Shown here one piece after another: positions 9,531-20,354 of a DNA stretch of 64,000 nucleotides (positions within the stretch are counted from its first letter, which is position 1; every line of letters begins with the position of its first letter). Made by a program: the position numbers and the translations under genes. The notes under the pieces were generated by a model. That model saw nothing but the letters and a program-made list of their open reading frames with translations. It had not been told where the DNA came from and made no database searches. The DNA comes from Acinetobacter haemolyticus CIP 64.3 = MTCC 9819 (GTDB taxonomy: Bacteria; Pseudomonadota; Gammaproteobacteria; Pseudomonadales; Moraxellaceae). The stretch spans positions 121,638 to 185,637 of the forward strand of contig NZ_KB849807.1 of NCBI RefSeq assembly GCF_000369065.1, given 5' to 3'.

Positions 9531-10706
9531 CTAATTGACCATCAATGTATGTAATTTCTCAATTGCATCTACGGTTTTTTGAACACTCAATTCACTCAAA
9601 GTTGGATGAACCAAAAACATTAAACTCGTTTCACCGAGTTGTTGTGCATTTTTCAGACGCTCAACAGGTCGCCAAGCAGTATCATCAAAAGCATGTTCCA
9701 AATAAACCTCTGAACATGACCCACTAAAGCACGGCACTTGCTGAGCATTAATTTCTTGCATCACTCGATCACGCGACCAATCTTCAGGTAACGCCTGCTC
9801 ATTAATTTGGACATAGCATTTATAGTGAGCATGCACATAATCCTCACTTGGACGATGTACTGTAAAATATGGTGAATCATCAAAAGCAGCCCATATCTTT
9901 TCTGCATTAATCGTCCGCTGCTGAGTCCACTCAGGCATACGCTGTAACTGAATACGACCAATTACAGCCTGCATTTCCATCATACGCCAATTCGTGCCGA
10001 ACGAATCATGTAACCATCGGAAACCTGGAGGATGTTGCTTGTTATAAACGCTATCGTAGCTCTTACCGTGATCTTTATAAGACCACATTTTTTTCCAAAG
10101 TATTTCATCATTGGTGGTGACCATACCGCCTTCACCGCCTGTCGTCATGATTTTATCTTGGCAGAAAGACCAAGCAGAAATATGTCCGATAGAGCCAGCG
10201 GGTTTGCCTTTGTATTGAGCACCATGAGCCTGAGCACAATCTTCAATAACATACAAACCCTTTTCCTCAGCAAGTTGCATAATCGGATCCATGTCACACA
10301 TCCAACCTGCTAAATGCACGCAGATAATCGCTTTAGTATTAGGTGTTAAAACAGCTTCAATGGTTCGTCGCGAAATATTTTGAGAATCTAACTCAACATC
10401 TGCAAATATAGGATTTGCACCAGCTGTGACAATTGAACTAGCTGAAGCAAGAAAAGTTCTAGATGTCACAATCACATCATGTCCAGCACCGATACCTAAT
10501 GCCTTAAGTGCTACATCCAATGCAACCGTTCCATTCGCTAAAGCTACCGCATATTGAGTACCAGCAAATGTAGCAAACTCTTTTTCAAATTCGCGACACT
10601 CCTGCCCCGTCCAATAGTTCACCTTATTTGAAAGTAATACCTTAGATACGGCATCTGCTTCTTGTTGAGTGAAACTTGGCCATGGTTCAAATGCAGTGTT
10701 TAACAT
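9531..10706 (-). CDS. qhbA: UDP-4-keto-sugar aminotransferase (PglE/QhbA type)
   Basis: A DegT/DnrJ/EryC1 PLP aminotransferase of 391 residues that adds the 4-amino group to the keto sugar made by Gdr. The PLP lysine sits in WSFCQDKIMTTGGEGG at about residue 185, and the family segment VIEDCAQAHGA lies before it. It is separated from gdr by 150 bases and from the acetyltransferase by about 96 bases, all on the same strand. The name follows A. baumannii K-locus usage. Confidence 0.88.
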   Translation of the reverse strand: MLNTAFEPWPSFTQQEADAVSKVLLSNKVNYWTGQECREFEKEFATFAGTQYAVALANGTVALDVALKALGIGAGHDVIVTSRTFLASASSIVTAGANPIFADVELDSQNISRRTIEAVLTPNTKAIICVHLAGWMCDMDPIMQLAEEKGLYVIEDCAQAHGAQYKGKPAGSIGHISAWSFCQDKIMTTGGEGGMVTTNDEILWKKMWSYKDHGKSYDSVYNKQHPPGFRWLHDSFGTNWRMMEMQAVIGRIQLQRMPEWTQQRTINAEKIWAAFDDSPYFTVHRPSEDYVHAHYKCYVQINEQALPEDWSRDRVMQEINAQQVPCFSGSCSEVYLEHAFDDTAWRPVERLKNAQQLGETSLMFLVHPTLSELSVQKTVDAIEKLHTLMVN

Positions 10707-10802
10707 CTTAATTTACCTTCTCATTGACCATTATCAAAAATGGCATGCTTTTCCGCTATCATTTACTTATATGAAAAAACTGTCTTTTTCATACAGTTTG
10801 TA

Positions 10803-11465
10803 TTATTTCTTTTCCAATATACGTGCAGGATTTCCTACCACTGTTATGCCTGCCGGTACACTTTTAGTTACCACAGCGCCCATACCCACAACAGCACCTT
10901 TTCCAATAACTAGAGGCTTATCAGGTGTGCCCTGTTTAATTACTGCACCTGTCCCAATATATGCATGATCCTCTATATGAATATTGCCATTGCATTTTAC
11001 GCCAGGAGCAAAGGTGACGTAATCGCCAATTACACAGTCATGCTCGACATAACTGTACAAATTAGCATGAAAGCATTTACCTATCTTGATATTTGACGTA
11101 ATTGTCACGAATGGGCTCAGCGCAGCACCCTCTCCGATCTCAACCTCATCCATAAACAAGGTATTGTCAGCATATACAGACCATAGATTCATTCCATCTT
11201 CTGCAAGACGATTGGCTATCTTTTCTCTAACACTACTATTGGCAATCGCGATAAGCACATGTTTATTTAAGTAATTTAAATCTTTGAAAGTCTGATAGTT
11301 TAATGCCACATGACCATTAATCTTTTGAGACGCGACCAAGCTGTCATCTATAAAGTAGAGTTCGGCTTGGATGCCCATCCGTTGTAAGTGCTGACGGGCA
11401 ACTGGCATTAAACTTCGGCCACAACCTGAGGCGCCATAAACAGCATAAATATTATTGTGGTTCAT
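10803..11465 (-). CDS. qhbB: sugar O/N-acetyltransferase with left-handed beta-helix (PglD/QhbB type)
   Basis: Acetylates the 4-amino group of the UDP-sugar using acetyl-CoA. The N-terminal half is a PglD-type UDP-sugar domain (YAVYGASGCGRSLMPVA). From about residue 100 there are hexapeptide repeats (EIGEGAALSPFVTI, KIGKCFHANLY, VIGDYVTFAPGVKCNG) with a C-terminal GVPAG-like VPAGITVVGNPAR. Its start overlaps the initiating transferase gene by 14 bases, so they are translated together. Confidence 0.88.
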   Translation of the reverse strand: MNHNNIYAVYGASGCGRSLMPVARQHLQRMGIQAELYFIDDSLVASQKINGHVALNYQTFKDLNYLNKHVLIAIANSSVREKIANRLAEDGMNLWSVYADNTLFMDEVEIGEGAALSPFVTITSNIKIGKCFHANLYSYVEHDCVIGDYVTFAPGVKCNGNIHIEDHAYIGTGAVIKQGTPDKPLVIGKGAVVGMGAVVTKSVPAGITVVGNPARILEKK

Positions 11466-12069
11466 TCTGATTGTCCGATGCTGAACCTGTAAACTTGGTC
11501 ATCGTTGCTTCGCCTGCTTCACTGATATCATCTTTAGCGATCACTTTTTTCACTGTTTTCAACATGATTTTAAAGTCCAACCAGATCGACTGATTTTCAA
11601 CGTACCATGTATCTAGTTTAAACTTCTCTTCCCAGCTGATGGCATTCCGTCCATTGACTTGCGCATGGCCCGTCATACCTGGACGTACATCATGACGCTT
11701 GGCTTGATCTTTATTGTAAAGTGGTAAATATTCCATCAGTAATGGCCGGGGTCCCACAACACTCATATCACCTTTAATCACGTTCCACAGCTCTGGCATT
11801 TCATCTAAGCTAGTCGAACGAAGCATTTTTCCAAAAGGTGTTAAACGTTCACTATCTGGCAAAGGATTACCCTGTTCATCCAGAGCATCCTTCATAGTGC
11901 GAAATTTAATCATTTCAAATGGTTTACCATGGAGACCTGGACGTACTTGTCGAAACAATATTGGCGAACCTAAGTTCTTTTTTACTTTATAAGCCACAAA
12001 AACATATAAAGGAGATAAAAGGACTAATGCAGTAGAGGCAATTACAATATCTAATAAACGTTTGATCAT
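11452..12069 (-). CDS. itrB: initiating sugar phosphate transferase (PglC/ItrB type)
   Basis: Transfers phospho-QuiNAc4NAc (inferred donor) to undecaprenyl phosphate at the inner membrane and so starts each capsule repeat. At 205 residues it is the short, single-membrane-helix PglC form: a hydrophobic N-terminal helix (DIVIASTALVLLSPLYVFVA), then the KFRTMKDALDEQG and LRSTSLDEMPELWNVIKGDM motifs and VGPRPLL. The preceding genes make the substrate. It overlaps the next glycosyltransferase gene by 4 bases. Confidence 0.9.
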   Translation of the reverse strand: MIKRLLDIVIASTALVLLSPLYVFVAYKVKKNLGSPILFRQVRPGLHGKPFEMIKFRTMKDALDEQGNPLPDSERLTPFGKMLRSTSLDEMPELWNVIKGDMSVVGPRPLLMEYLPLYNKDQAKRHDVRPGMTGHAQVNGRNAISWEEKFKLDTWYVENQSIWLDFKIMLKTVKKVIAKDDISEAGEATMTKFTGSASDNQNEPQ

Positions 12070-13217
12070 TTCAATAATCCCATTTCAGTTAGCATATGTT
12101 TATTAACTGCATCAACATCATATTTATTTAAAGCAATTTCACGAGATCTTTTGCCCATTTTCGCAATTAACTCAGGAGAATCAATTAATATCTTCATAGC
12201 TTCTAACAAGCTCTGGACAGATCTAACCTCAACTAAATATCCATTATCGCCATGGATTACAGTTTCTTTACAGCCAGGTGCATTCGTTGTAATGATAGCT
12301 CTTCCCATTGCCATAGCCTCAAGCACAGTTCTAGGTGTTCCCTCTCGATAAGAAGGTAATACATATACAGAGCTAACTTCGATTGCAGGACGTACATCAG
12401 AAAGTTTACCCCAGTATTTCAGCCTACCATCCGCAATCCACTCGTCTAATTCTTGTTGAGTAATCGCTGTTGGGTTCTCATCGATCCATCCGACCAAGTG
12501 AAACTCAGTTTCTGGGTATATTTGCTTAATCTGTTTAGCTGCCTCAGCAAACTCTCTTACGCCTTTGTCAACCAATAAACGTGCAATAAGCAAAAAAGAT
12601 ATCTTAATTTGTCCAGAATTACTTTTAGGTGGCTCAACAACTGTAAAGTCTTGAACATTTACTCCAGAACCATTCACGACTACTGTAGGCTTATTGTGAT
12701 TAACTAAGTTTAGATCGTGGAATAATTGTTGATCATCGGGATTCTGAAAGAATACTTTGTGGCTATGTAAAAGTGCATATTGATATAGTCCATGCACAAG
12801 CTTCTGAAAAAAACTGCGACGACTACCTTGTTCTACATTCTGAAATGCATAACCAAGTCCAGTAATCAGCGCAAAACGATGAGGTACCTTAGCTAGCCAT
12901 GCAGCTAAGGTGCCATAAATAACAGGCTTAATAGTATAGGATAATACATAGTCTGGTTTTACTTTTTGCATCAGTCTATATGTTGCCCATAATGTTTTAA
13001 CGTCACTGAGTGGATTAGTACCAGTACGTTGCATTGGTATTGCATGTATATAATAGCCTAAAGCTTCCAACTCCTGTTGTTCTGTTTTAAACAATCTCAA
13101 ATCAGGCGCAATAATATGAATTTCAAAACCTTGACGTTGAACAGCTTGAAGTAACTTTCCACGAAAATTCAAAACTGATGGGAGGTAACTACAAATTAAA
13201 ATAAATTTTTTGTTCAT
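12066..13217 (-). CDS. glycosyltransferase family 4 (PglA-like)
   Basis: A 383-residue GT4 enzyme that probably adds the second sugar to the lipid-linked QuiNAc4NAc. The N-terminal KKFILICSYLPSVLNFRGKLLQAV resembles PglA, and the C-terminal domain carries the GT4 signature SYREGTPRTVLEAMAMGRAIITT with the E-x7-E spacing. It is encoded directly before the PglC-like transferase with a 4-base overlap, the same partnership as in pgl clusters. The donor, possibly UDP-GalNAc or UDP-GalNAcA, is inferred from the neighbouring synthesis genes. Confidence 0.85.
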   Translation of the reverse strand: MNKKFILICSYLPSVLNFRGKLLQAVQRQGFEIHIIAPDLRLFKTEQQELEALGYYIHAIPMQRTGTNPLSDVKTLWATYRLMQKVKPDYVLSYTIKPVIYGTLAAWLAKVPHRFALITGLGYAFQNVEQGSRRSFFQKLVHGLYQYALLHSHKVFFQNPDDQQLFHDLNLVNHNKPTVVVNGSGVNVQDFTVVEPPKSNSGQIKISFLLIARLLVDKGVREFAEAAKQIKQIYPETEFHLVGWIDENPTAITQQELDEWIADGRLKYWGKLSDVRPAIEVSSVYVLPSYREGTPRTVLEAMAMGRAIITTNAPGCKETVIHGDNGYLVEVRSVQSLLEAMKILIDSPELIAKMGKRSREIALNKYDVDAVNKHMLTEMGLLK

Positions 13218-14515
13218 TACTTCCTCACTATCTTAGTATTGAAAAAACATAATAATAGAATTAAAAATAAGATATTAGGTATTCTATTTTGCAGAAATAA
13301 AGCTGGATCAGAATTAGAGAGCATATAAGTAAAAGAAGTAACCAAAAAAGCATAAAAACCTAATAAAATAGGATTTTCTTGGCTTTTAGCTCTAAACATA
13401 ATATCAAAAAACCTAAAGAAAATACCTAAAATAAAACCATGTAAAATAACTCCGATGATACCTAACTGTAAATATCCAAAAGCTACAGCTCCTGGTGGTA
13501 TTTCGCTATCCCAAACCCCGTAAACTATATAGGTATTAAAATATGATATTGAATCAGGAATATCAAAACCTAAAAGTTTAAAAGGCTTAAATACCCAATA
13601 AACATAATCCCCTAAATACCTAAAATTATAATCATATTGCATAAAGTTAATCAAAGATAAGTATTGATGACTGAATTCCGAAACAATAATATTATAAGAA
13701 TCATACAAAGTTATTAAAAAATCATTTTCAAAAAAAACATCCTTATCAAAATTTTCATTATTTAAAGCAAATAAAAAAGTTTTACCAAACAATATATATA
13801 TAAAAGCAATAAATGCAAAAATAGAAGTCGCTAATATAGGAATTTTTTTGTGGATAGAAAGATAAACCACCAATATAGAAATCAAGAAAGCTATACCTGC
13901 TTCTCTACCAGCACTTAAATAAATAGAAAATAAAGCAAAAAAAGATATAATCACAAAAAATAAATAATCTATTTTTTTCACTTGTTTTTTATAAAAAATA
14001 AAAGCAAGCATAATCATAAAAGAGAGATTTATATATTTCGAGAAACTAGCAACAAATGCAGCTAAATAGTTTTTATTGTCATCAGTACCACTTCTTATCT
14101 GCGACATATTTGATAAAACATATTCCAACCCCCCATAACTTTTAATAAAAAATAATAAAGAAAATAAACCAACAAGAAAAATAATTAGAGAGGTTTTTCT
14201 TACTTGCTTAGCACTAAAATCCATCTCAATTTTAAATTTCTTACTTCGCATAATTAAAGTTCCTAAATACATAGAAACAAAAAAAATAAAAACCACAAAA
14301 ATTGGAGCCAAATAATTAATATCATAAATATTTGATAAAAACCTAGGACTAGCAACCTTATTATAAGAAAAAATTAAGGCTAATGGGGCTAAACAATAAA
14401 TAACTACAGACCACACCAGCACCATAAAAGTTAAGCTAACACCAAACTGCTTATATTCCTTAAATAACCAGAATATTAATGAAAAAAGCATTAAGACAAT
14501 AAGAAAAATAGCCAT
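13217..14515 (-). CDS. wzy: capsule repeat-unit polymerase Wzy
   Basis: A hydrophobic protein of 432 residues with about ten predicted membrane segments and a long periplasmic stretch around residues 250-340. This is the pattern of oligosaccharide repeat-unit polymerases. Sequence identity between Wzy proteins is low, so the call rests on topology and position in the K locus. I chose the ATG at 14515, which overlaps the upstream gene stop by one base. The gene is strikingly AT-rich compared with its outer neighbours, as is usual for the serotype-specific core. Confidence 0.85.
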   Translation of the reverse strand: MAIFLIVLMLFSLIFWLFKEYKQFGVSLTFMVLVWSVVIYCLAPLALIFSYNKVASPRFLSNIYDINYLAPIFVVFIFFVSMYLGTLIMRSKKFKIEMDFSAKQVRKTSLIIFLVGLFSLLFFIKSYGGLEYVLSNMSQIRSGTDDNKNYLAAFVASFSKYINLSFMIMLAFIFYKKQVKKIDYLFFVIISFFALFSIYLSAGREAGIAFLISILVVYLSIHKKIPILATSIFAFIAFIYILFGKTFLFALNNENFDKDVFFENDFLITLYDSYNIIVSEFSHQYLSLINFMQYDYNFRYLGDYVYWVFKPFKLLGFDIPDSISYFNTYIVYGVWDSEIPPGAVAFGYLQLGIIGVILHGFILGIFFRFFDIMFRAKSQENPILLGFYAFLVTSFTYMLSNSDPALFLQNRIPNILFLILLLCFFNTKIVRK

Positions 14516-15621
14516 CAAATATAAATCCTATTTATATTTTTAATGAAATTATCAATAGAGAAGTCTCTAGATCTTTTTATATTAAAAATCTCTATATCCT
14601 CTTTTAATTGAGGATTTTCTATTAATCTTATAATTTCTTTACTAAAATTAGCTATTTCATTTTGAATTAGTCTTCTATTATCTATCAAATATTTACTATC
14701 CCCCACATCTCGACTAACTACTGGTAAGCCTGTAGCCATTGCCTCAACTACAACATTAGGGAAACCTTCAGTCTTAGAATGTAAACAAAAAATATCCATT
14801 GCTTTTAAACATTGCGGGATATCTTTACGTTGGCCTAGTAGCCTAAAATTATTTTCTAATTTTTTTCCCTTAATCCACCTCATTAACTCTTTATTCTCGT
14901 TTGTATTATCTCTTCCAACTAACATAAATATTAATTCTGGAGACTTCTCAACTAGATTCTCTGCCACATCTATAAAAAATTTTTGATTTTTAACAACATT
15001 GAACCTACCTACTGATCCAACTACAATAGCATCATTGCTTATATTAAATTCTTGCCGTATTCTCTGACGATCTTCTTTACTAGCTACTAATTTATCTAAT
15101 TCAAAACCATTGGGAATAACGTGCATTTTTTTTTCATCATAACCCAGCTTGACATGGACCTCTTTAGAAATATGTGCGGCACATATTATATCTGATGGAA
15201 TAAAATAAGATAATTTTGCACAAATTTTACTTAATATAACTGTTAGCTTAGAACCACCTTGAGAAACATCAGTAGTGCGAATCCCCCATATAATTTTTTT
15301 TATTTTTAGGGTCTTAGCGACTACTCCTCCAATAAAGTCCGCATGATACATCCAGGTTTGAACAATATCTGGCTTAATCTCTTTCAATAACTTTCTTAAA
15401 GAAAAGCATACTTCAAAAATAGACAAGATATTTCTCATATTCAAAGTATATACAGTAATTCCCTCTTGTTTTAATTCCTTACCAATTACTCCGAGGTCTG
15501 TTAAGGAAATGACTTCATGCTTAAATTTACCTTCCAACCGACTATTTAAAATTAGCCGTTTAAGCATTAATTCAGCCCCACCTACATTTAAACCTATAAT
15601 AATATGTACAACCTTTCTCAT
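14515..15621 (-). CDS. glycosyltransferase family 4
   Basis: A GT4 retaining glycosyltransferase of 368 residues acting on the lipid-linked repeat. It has the N-terminal glycine loop GLNVGGAELMLKRLI, a middle VGSVGRFNVVKNQKF donor-domain start and the C-terminal HSKTEGFPNVVVEAMATGLPVV signature. The ATG at 15621 overlaps the stop of the ATP-grasp gene in an ATGA junction, which supports this start over one five codons upstream. Acceptor and donor cannot be read from sequence. It is AT-rich, like wzy and wzx. Confidence 0.85.
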   Translation of the reverse strand: MRKVVHIIIGLNVGGAELMLKRLILNSRLEGKFKHEVISLTDLGVIGKELKQEGITVYTLNMRNILSIFEVCFSLRKLLKEIKPDIVQTWMYHADFIGGVVAKTLKIKKIIWGIRTTDVSQGGSKLTVILSKICAKLSYFIPSDIICAAHISKEVHVKLGYDEKKMHVIPNGFELDKLVASKEDRQRIRQEFNISNDAIVVGSVGRFNVVKNQKFFIDVAENLVEKSPELIFMLVGRDNTNENKELMRWIKGKKLENNFRLLGQRKDIPQCLKAMDIFCLHSKTEGFPNVVVEAMATGLPVVSRDVGDSKYLIDNRRLIQNEIANFSKEIIRLIENPQLKEDIEIFNIKRSRDFSIDNFIKNINRIYI

Positions 15622-16562
15622 TTGATATTTAACCAACTAGACACTTCTAGATCAGCTTCCTCATTACTGAACTGCTGTGTTGCACCACCAGGATAAAAAG
15701 TAATTTCACCAAATTTAATGTCACCATTTAAGTTATATAAATCAACTCGACAAAAAACAAAGGGGTTAGAAATTCTTTCCGCATACTCAATCATGACATT
15801 TAAATTATTTGGTTTTTTAACTAGACTAGTATCAAAATTCTGTCTTCCTACAGTAAAATTCATTAAGTTAAATTCACGATCATAGATATTTCGTTTAGCA
15901 GAAGGATTATGTGTACCATCCTCAGCCGCTGTATCAATATCAACAAAAATCATTTTGACCTTACCATGAAAACAGAAAAATCTAAAATCTAATAAAGGCT
16001 CGGTAGTCTCCAAAAAATTTTCTACTAAAATTTTAGGTTTAATATTTTTATAATTCCACTCTCGTGATTGAAAGTAATAATTCATTTTTAAAGCTGAATT
16101 GAACTTTTTGACAATTTTATCACAATCAAAATTATCTTTATTTGAACTGTCATAAAGTGCATTTATTCCTGAAACATGATTACATTTTATAAAATATTTA
16201 CCGTTTAACTCTTTGAATGGAATATCTTCTGCTTTATCGTATATTCCATATATTTCTGTTAAAAGGTTTTCTAAACCTATTGATTTTAAATATTTTCTTA
16301 CCTCAACCTTATCACTACATTGAGTCATAAGAGAGTTTCTGTTATTTATTTTAAGCCACCATAGTTTTTCATTAAAAAATCTAGGATTCTCAAGATCTAA
16401 AGTTTTCCCTGTATTTTCCCTATATTTTATCTTTGCAAAAAGCTCGTCACTCATTTTTGAGGTAGAATTAGTTTTTATGACATTTAAAAAACTATAAATA
16501 GCTTTTAGAAATTTACTATTATTAGATAAATCTCTAATATATTTTTTAAGATAAAAATACAT
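15618..16562 (-). CDS. TupA-like ATP-grasp family protein of capsule locus
   Basis: The 314-residue protein resembles the ATPgrasp_TupA family, which is common in capsule and O-antigen loci. Visible hallmarks are FNEKLWWLKINNRN, the CSDKVEVRKYLKSIG segment, KCNHVSGIN, the VENFLE strand, the DFRFFCFHGKVKMIFVD core and the C-terminal FGEITFYPGGATQQF. Members are proposed to act as ATP-dependent ligases or glycosyl-type modifying enzymes, and their chemistry is mostly untested. It lies between wzx and a glycosyltransferase, so it probably decorates or extends the repeat unit. It is very AT-rich. Confidence 0.75.
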   Translation of the reverse strand: MYFYLKKYIRDLSNNSKFLKAIYSFLNVIKTNSTSKMSDELFAKIKYRENTGKTLDLENPRFFNEKLWWLKINNRNSLMTQCSDKVEVRKYLKSIGLENLLTEIYGIYDKAEDIPFKELNGKYFIKCNHVSGINALYDSSNKDNFDCDKIVKKFNSALKMNYYFQSREWNYKNIKPKILVENFLETTEPLLDFRFFCFHGKVKMIFVDIDTAAEDGTHNPSAKRNIYDREFNLMNFTVGRQNFDTSLVKKPNNLNVMIEYAERISNPFVFCRVDLYNLNGDIKFGEITFYPGGATQQFSNEEADLEVSSWLNIK

Positions 16563-16565
16563 ATT

Positions 16566-17819
16566 TTACACCCTAACCATATCGATCTTTTTAGAATTCA
16601 AATAGCACAGTACAAACCTTACTAACCAAGTAAACATAACACCCAACAATGCTCCGACTGCCATATATAGATAAGTTAAAATACTTACCATAAAGAATCC
16701 TATTAATGAAGTAATTATAGTTATATTTCTTAATGCTTTATCCTCACCAAGTGCTCCTAATAAATTTATCCCATAAGCTATCATTAAACCATATATAATA
16801 GGAGCCAGGGTTTGTATATACATTAAGCTTCTAGCAAGGTTTAAATTATCATGAAAAATGAATTTCAAACCAAAAAGTGTTAAAGATATTTGCAATAAAA
16901 ATAAAACTAGACTAGAAAGAAGAATAACTTTTAAGAATTCCTTAAACTTTGATATATCTCTAGAAAGAATAGGAAAATATACTTTAGATATTATTCCTAA
17001 AGCTTGTTCTGAAATATTCATAACTTTTCTAGCTATATCATATATTGCTACATGAGCTAATGTACCAAAAAAACCTAAAACTATATAAGAATATATATTA
17101 TAAAAGTTAGGAAGTAAAATATTAACAAACATACTCCAGTCCTTTTTTAATTTTAACACAACTCTTTTTAAGCTTACTATTTGAATACTTTCAAAGTCTA
17201 AATATTTAAAAACAAAAACAAAATAAAGAAAAAAACTGAACAACTGACCTACTATATAAAATGCAGGCACTAGATATATCTGCTCTTTATTATTAACCAA
17301 AAATAATATTAGAAAAAAAGAAATTATCTTACCAAAAACCTCACCTATAGCTATTTTTTTCATATCTTCTAACCCCTGAAAAAACCAGGAGGGACATAAA
17401 GACAGAAGCATAACGTTTAAAGAAGATAGACCAATTAGTAAAATATTATTTCTAATAAAAGGAATGAAGGCCGACAGGAATATTAACAATACAATCCCAG
17501 ATATACTTAAATATATCTTACAAGTTGTAATCTCCATTAATAAAATAGTGTTTTTTCTATTGTCAAATTTATTTATAGAAACTTCACGTGTACCCGTGTA
17601 GGAAAATCCGTAGTCTATTAAGGTATTTAAATAAGCACTTATAGCAGTGACTATTGCCAATAGGCCTATTAACTCTAAACCTATGGTGTTCATTAAATGA
17701 GGTATAATAAGTAAAGGCAACAACATTGTTGTTATCTTAACAAATCCTAAAGACAGAAAATTTTCTATAATTTTCTGTCTACCAGGAACTGCTAAAAACT
17801 TAATTAATTTTTTTCTCAT
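16566..17819 (-). CDS. wzx: repeat-unit flippase Wzx
   Basis: A polysaccharide-transport (MATE/MVF-type) membrane protein of 417 residues with about 12 helices. It starts with [28 protein letters not shown] and carries the [14 protein letters not shown] segment typical of Wzx. It should flip the undecaprenyl-linked repeat to the periplasmic face. The ATG at 17819 overlaps the epimerase stop by 4 bases, so I prefer it to a start seven codons upstream. The gene has the same low GC as wzy. Confidence 0.9.
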   Translation of the reverse strand: MRKKLIKFLAVPGRQKIIENFLSLGFVKITTMLLPLLIIPHLMNTIGLELIGLLAIVTAISAYLNTLIDYGFSYTGTREVSINKFDNRKNTILLMEITTCKIYLSISGIVLLIFLSAFIPFIRNNILLIGLSSLNVMLLSLCPSWFFQGLEDMKKIAIGEVFGKIISFFLILFLVNNKEQIYLVPAFYIVGQLFSFFLYFVFVFKYLDFESIQIVSLKRVVLKLKKDWSMFVNILLPNFYNIYSYIVLGFFGTLAHVAIYDIARKVMNISEQALGIISKVYFPILSRDISKFKEFLKVILLSSLVLFLLQISLTLFGLKFIFHDNLNLARSLMYIQTLAPIIYGLMIAYGINLLGALGEDKALRNITIITSLIGFFMVSILTYLYMAVGALLGVMFTWLVRFVLCYLNSKKIDMVRV

Positions 17820-18841
17820 TTTAAAATGTTTACATACCACTGCATTGCTATATTAATTCCTTTATCAATACGAAATTTAGGCTCATATCCTAAAAATTTT
17901 TGAATTTTCTCGACAGATGCTTGTGAGTGTCTTACATCTCCAGCTCTAAAGTCACGATATACAGGCTCTTTCTCATAAATCACCTTATTTTCGCCTAAGG
18001 CAAATTTAATCGCATTAAATAAATCATTTAGGGTAGTTCGATCTCCTACAGCGACATTATAGACTTGATTTTTTGCTTCTTCATTTATCGTAGTAGCAGC
18101 TAAAATATTTGCCTGAACTGTATTTTCGATAAAGCAGAAATCTCGACTGGTTTCACCGTCACCATTGATAAAGACATCATCGCCTTGAATCATTGCCGCT
18201 GTCCACTTTGGAATTACCGCAGCATATGCTCCATTTGGATCTTGACGCTTTCCAAATACATTAAAATAACGTAGACCAATACATTTAAAGTCGTATGTAC
18301 GAGCGAATACATCTGCATATAACTCATTAACGTATTTAGTTACAGCATATGGAGATAATGGATTACCGATATTTTCTTCTACTTTAGGAAGTGCAGGATG
18401 GTCGCCATAAGTCGAGCTACTTGCTGCATAGGTAAAACTTTTTACCTGTGCATCACGAGCAGCTACTAACATATTAAGAAAACCTGTAATATTTGCGGCA
18501 TTAGTCGTAATTGGATCAGCAATGGAACGAGGGACTGAACCTAGAGCTGCCTGATGTAAAACGTAATCAACATTTGCACACGCTTTTTGACAGTCTTCAA
18601 GATTTCGAATATCACCTTGGATAAATGTGAATCTCGCCCACTGTTCTGTCGTAACTAAACTCTGCACTTCATCTAAATTATGTTGATGACCCGTTGCGAA
18701 GTTATCTAGGCCAATGATTTTTTGATCTAGTTTTAACAAGGTCTCAAGCAAGTTTGAGCCAATAAAACCAGCAACTCCCGTAATTAACCAGATTTTAGGC
18801 TGTTGTTTTAATTGCTCACACACTGATTGATATTGGCTCAT
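17816..18841 (-). CDS. UDP-N-acetylglucosamine(uronate) 4-epimerase (WbpP/TviC family)
   Basis: An NAD-dependent extended SDR of 341 residues with the N-terminal extension seen in WbpP and TviC before the [15 protein letters not shown] dinucleotide loop. The catalytic serine and tyrosine lie in [10 protein letters not shown] and [11 protein letters not shown]. It interconverts the gluco and galacto forms of UDP-HexNAc or UDP-HexNAcA. With gna immediately upstream in transcription, the pair should supply UDP-GalNAcA. Which step comes first depends on whether Gna acts like WbpO or TviB. Confidence 0.88.
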   Translation of the reverse strand: MSQYQSVCEQLKQQPKIWLITGVAGFIGSNLLETLLKLDQKIIGLDNFATGHQHNLDEVQSLVTTEQWARFTFIQGDIRNLEDCQKACANVDYVLHQAALGSVPRSIADPITTNAANITGFLNMLVAARDAQVKSFTYAASSSTYGDHPALPKVEENIGNPLSPYAVTKYVNELYADVFARTYDFKCIGLRYFNVFGKRQDPNGAYAAVIPKWTAAMIQGDDVFINGDGETSRDFCFIENTVQANILAATTINEEAKNQVYNVAVGDRTTLNDLFNAIKFALGENKVIYEKEPVYRDFRAGDVRHSQASVEKIQKFLGYEPKFRIDKGINIAMQWYVNILK

Positions 18842-18859
18842 TTTTAGTTTCCTTATGAT

Positions 18860-20137
18860 TTATAAACGGATATCTGACTCTGCTTGAGATAAAACATATT
18901 TTAAGTCATATAAAACATGATTTGTTTTACCCAAAGCACGGATAGCATCAGCACCCATTTCTTTAAACTGCTCATGCGCAACAGCCAAGATCACCGCATC
19001 ATAAGTATTTTTTTCAACTGACTGAACGGGTGTAATCCCATATTCATGCTCAGCTTCTGCTTGGTCAACCCACGGATCATACACATCAACTTGTGTCTCG
19101 TATTCTTTTAGCTCAGCTACTATATCAATAATTTTGGTGTTTCGAATATCTGGGCAGTTTTCTTTAAAACTAAGGCCTAGGATTAAAACTTTGGCACCTT
19201 CCACCTGAATTTTCTTTTTAATCATTCCTTTAACAAGCTGAGTAACGACATAAGCACCCATATTGTCATTTAAACGACGACCAGCAAGAATAATTTCAGG
19301 GTGATAACCAATTGCTTGAGCTTTATGAGTTAAGTAGTATGGATCAACCCCAATACAATGCCCCCCAACCAAACCAGGACGGAATGGCAAGAAGTTCCAT
19401 TTAGTACCTGCAGCCTCAAGTACGGCTTCAGTATCTATGCCCATCTTATTGAAGATCACAGCCAACTCATTAATCAGTGCAATATTGACATCACGCTGCG
19501 TATTTTCGATTACTTTAGCAGCTTCAGCAACTTTAATACTCGGTGCTTTATGCGTTCCCGCTTCAATAACTAAGTTATAAACCTGATCAACAAATTCAGC
19601 AATTTCTGGCGTTGAACCAGACGTAATTTTAAGAATATTAGTCACACGGTGCAATTTATCACCTGGATTAATACGCTCTGGACTATAGCCTGCGAAAAAA
19701 TCCTGATTAAATTTTAAACCAGATACCTGCTCAAGCACTGGAATACATGCTTCTTCTGTTGCCCCAGGATAAACAGTTGACTCATAAACAACGATATCTC
19801 TTTTTTTCAAGACTTTACCAATACTCGTAGAGGCTTTTATTAGAGGTGTTAAATCGGGTTGTTTATAGTCATCAATCGGAGTTGGAACGGTGACAATAAA
19901 AAAATTACAATCTTTTAAATCGTCTAAATCTGCTGTATAGCTCAAATGAGAGGCTTGCTTTAATTCTTCTGGCGAAACTTCTAGCGTGTGATCTTGCCCA
20001 CTTTTAAGTTCATCTACACGCTTTTGATAAATATCAAATCCAACAACCGAGACTTTCTTACCAAATTCAACTGCCAGTGGTAAACCGACATACCCTAAAC
20101 CAATAATTGCTATTTTTAACTCGGCAAGTGTTAGCAT
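18860..20137 (-). CDS. gna: UDP-N-acetylhexosamine 6-dehydrogenase (Gna; WbpO/TviB family)
   Basis: Oxidises UDP-GlcNAc or UDP-GalNAc to the uronic acid. The 425-residue protein begins at the ATG at 20137, preceded by an AAGG ribosome-binding site, and starts [25 protein letters not shown]. The catalytic cysteine is present in [16 protein letters not shown] at about residue 265, in contrast to Ugd in this locus. It is the first gene of the serotype-specific minus-strand block and is followed by the 4-epimerase. Its promoter should lie between 20138 and 20354. Confidence 0.88.
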   Translation of the reverse strand: MLTLAELKIAIIGLGYVGLPLAVEFGKKVSVVGFDIYQKRVDELKSGQDHTLEVSPEELKQASHLSYTADLDDLKDCNFFIVTVPTPIDDYKQPDLTPLIKASTSIGKVLKKRDIVVYESTVYPGATEEACIPVLEQVSGLKFNQDFFAGYSPERINPGDKLHRVTNILKITSGSTPEIAEFVDQVYNLVIEAGTHKAPSIKVAEAAKVIENTQRDVNIALINELAVIFNKMGIDTEAVLEAAGTKWNFLPFRPGLVGGHCIGVDPYYLTHKAQAIGYHPEIILAGRRLNDNMGAYVVTQLVKGMIKKKIQVEGAKVLILGLSFKENCPDIRNTKIIDIVAELKEYETQVDVYDPWVDQAEAEHEYGITPVQSVEKNTYDAVILAVAHEQFKEMGADAIRALGKTNHVLYDLKYVLSQAESDIRL

Positions 20138-20293
20138 AAATAAAGCCTTATCCCTTACAATTTTTATCTGTAGATACTGCATAGAACAGCAATGAAATAA
20201 TTGCGCGTACTATATAGTAGATTTTTTATAGCCTCTACATTTCAATTGTATGAATGTGTTTACAAGCTTTCATAACCCATACACTGCCAACCC

Positions 20294-20319
20294 AATATTG
20301 TGAAGCTCATCACAATATT
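20294..20319. terminator. hairpin between wecB and gna
   Basis: Ten-base arms (20294-20303 and 20310-20319, AATATTGTGA and its complement) form a hairpin with a 6-base loop. It has no strong T-tract, so it may be a weak terminator or attenuator for wecB transcription into gna. Confidence 0.4.
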
Positions 20320-20354
20320 ATAAATTAAATGGTAAGTTTTATACTTAGTAATGT

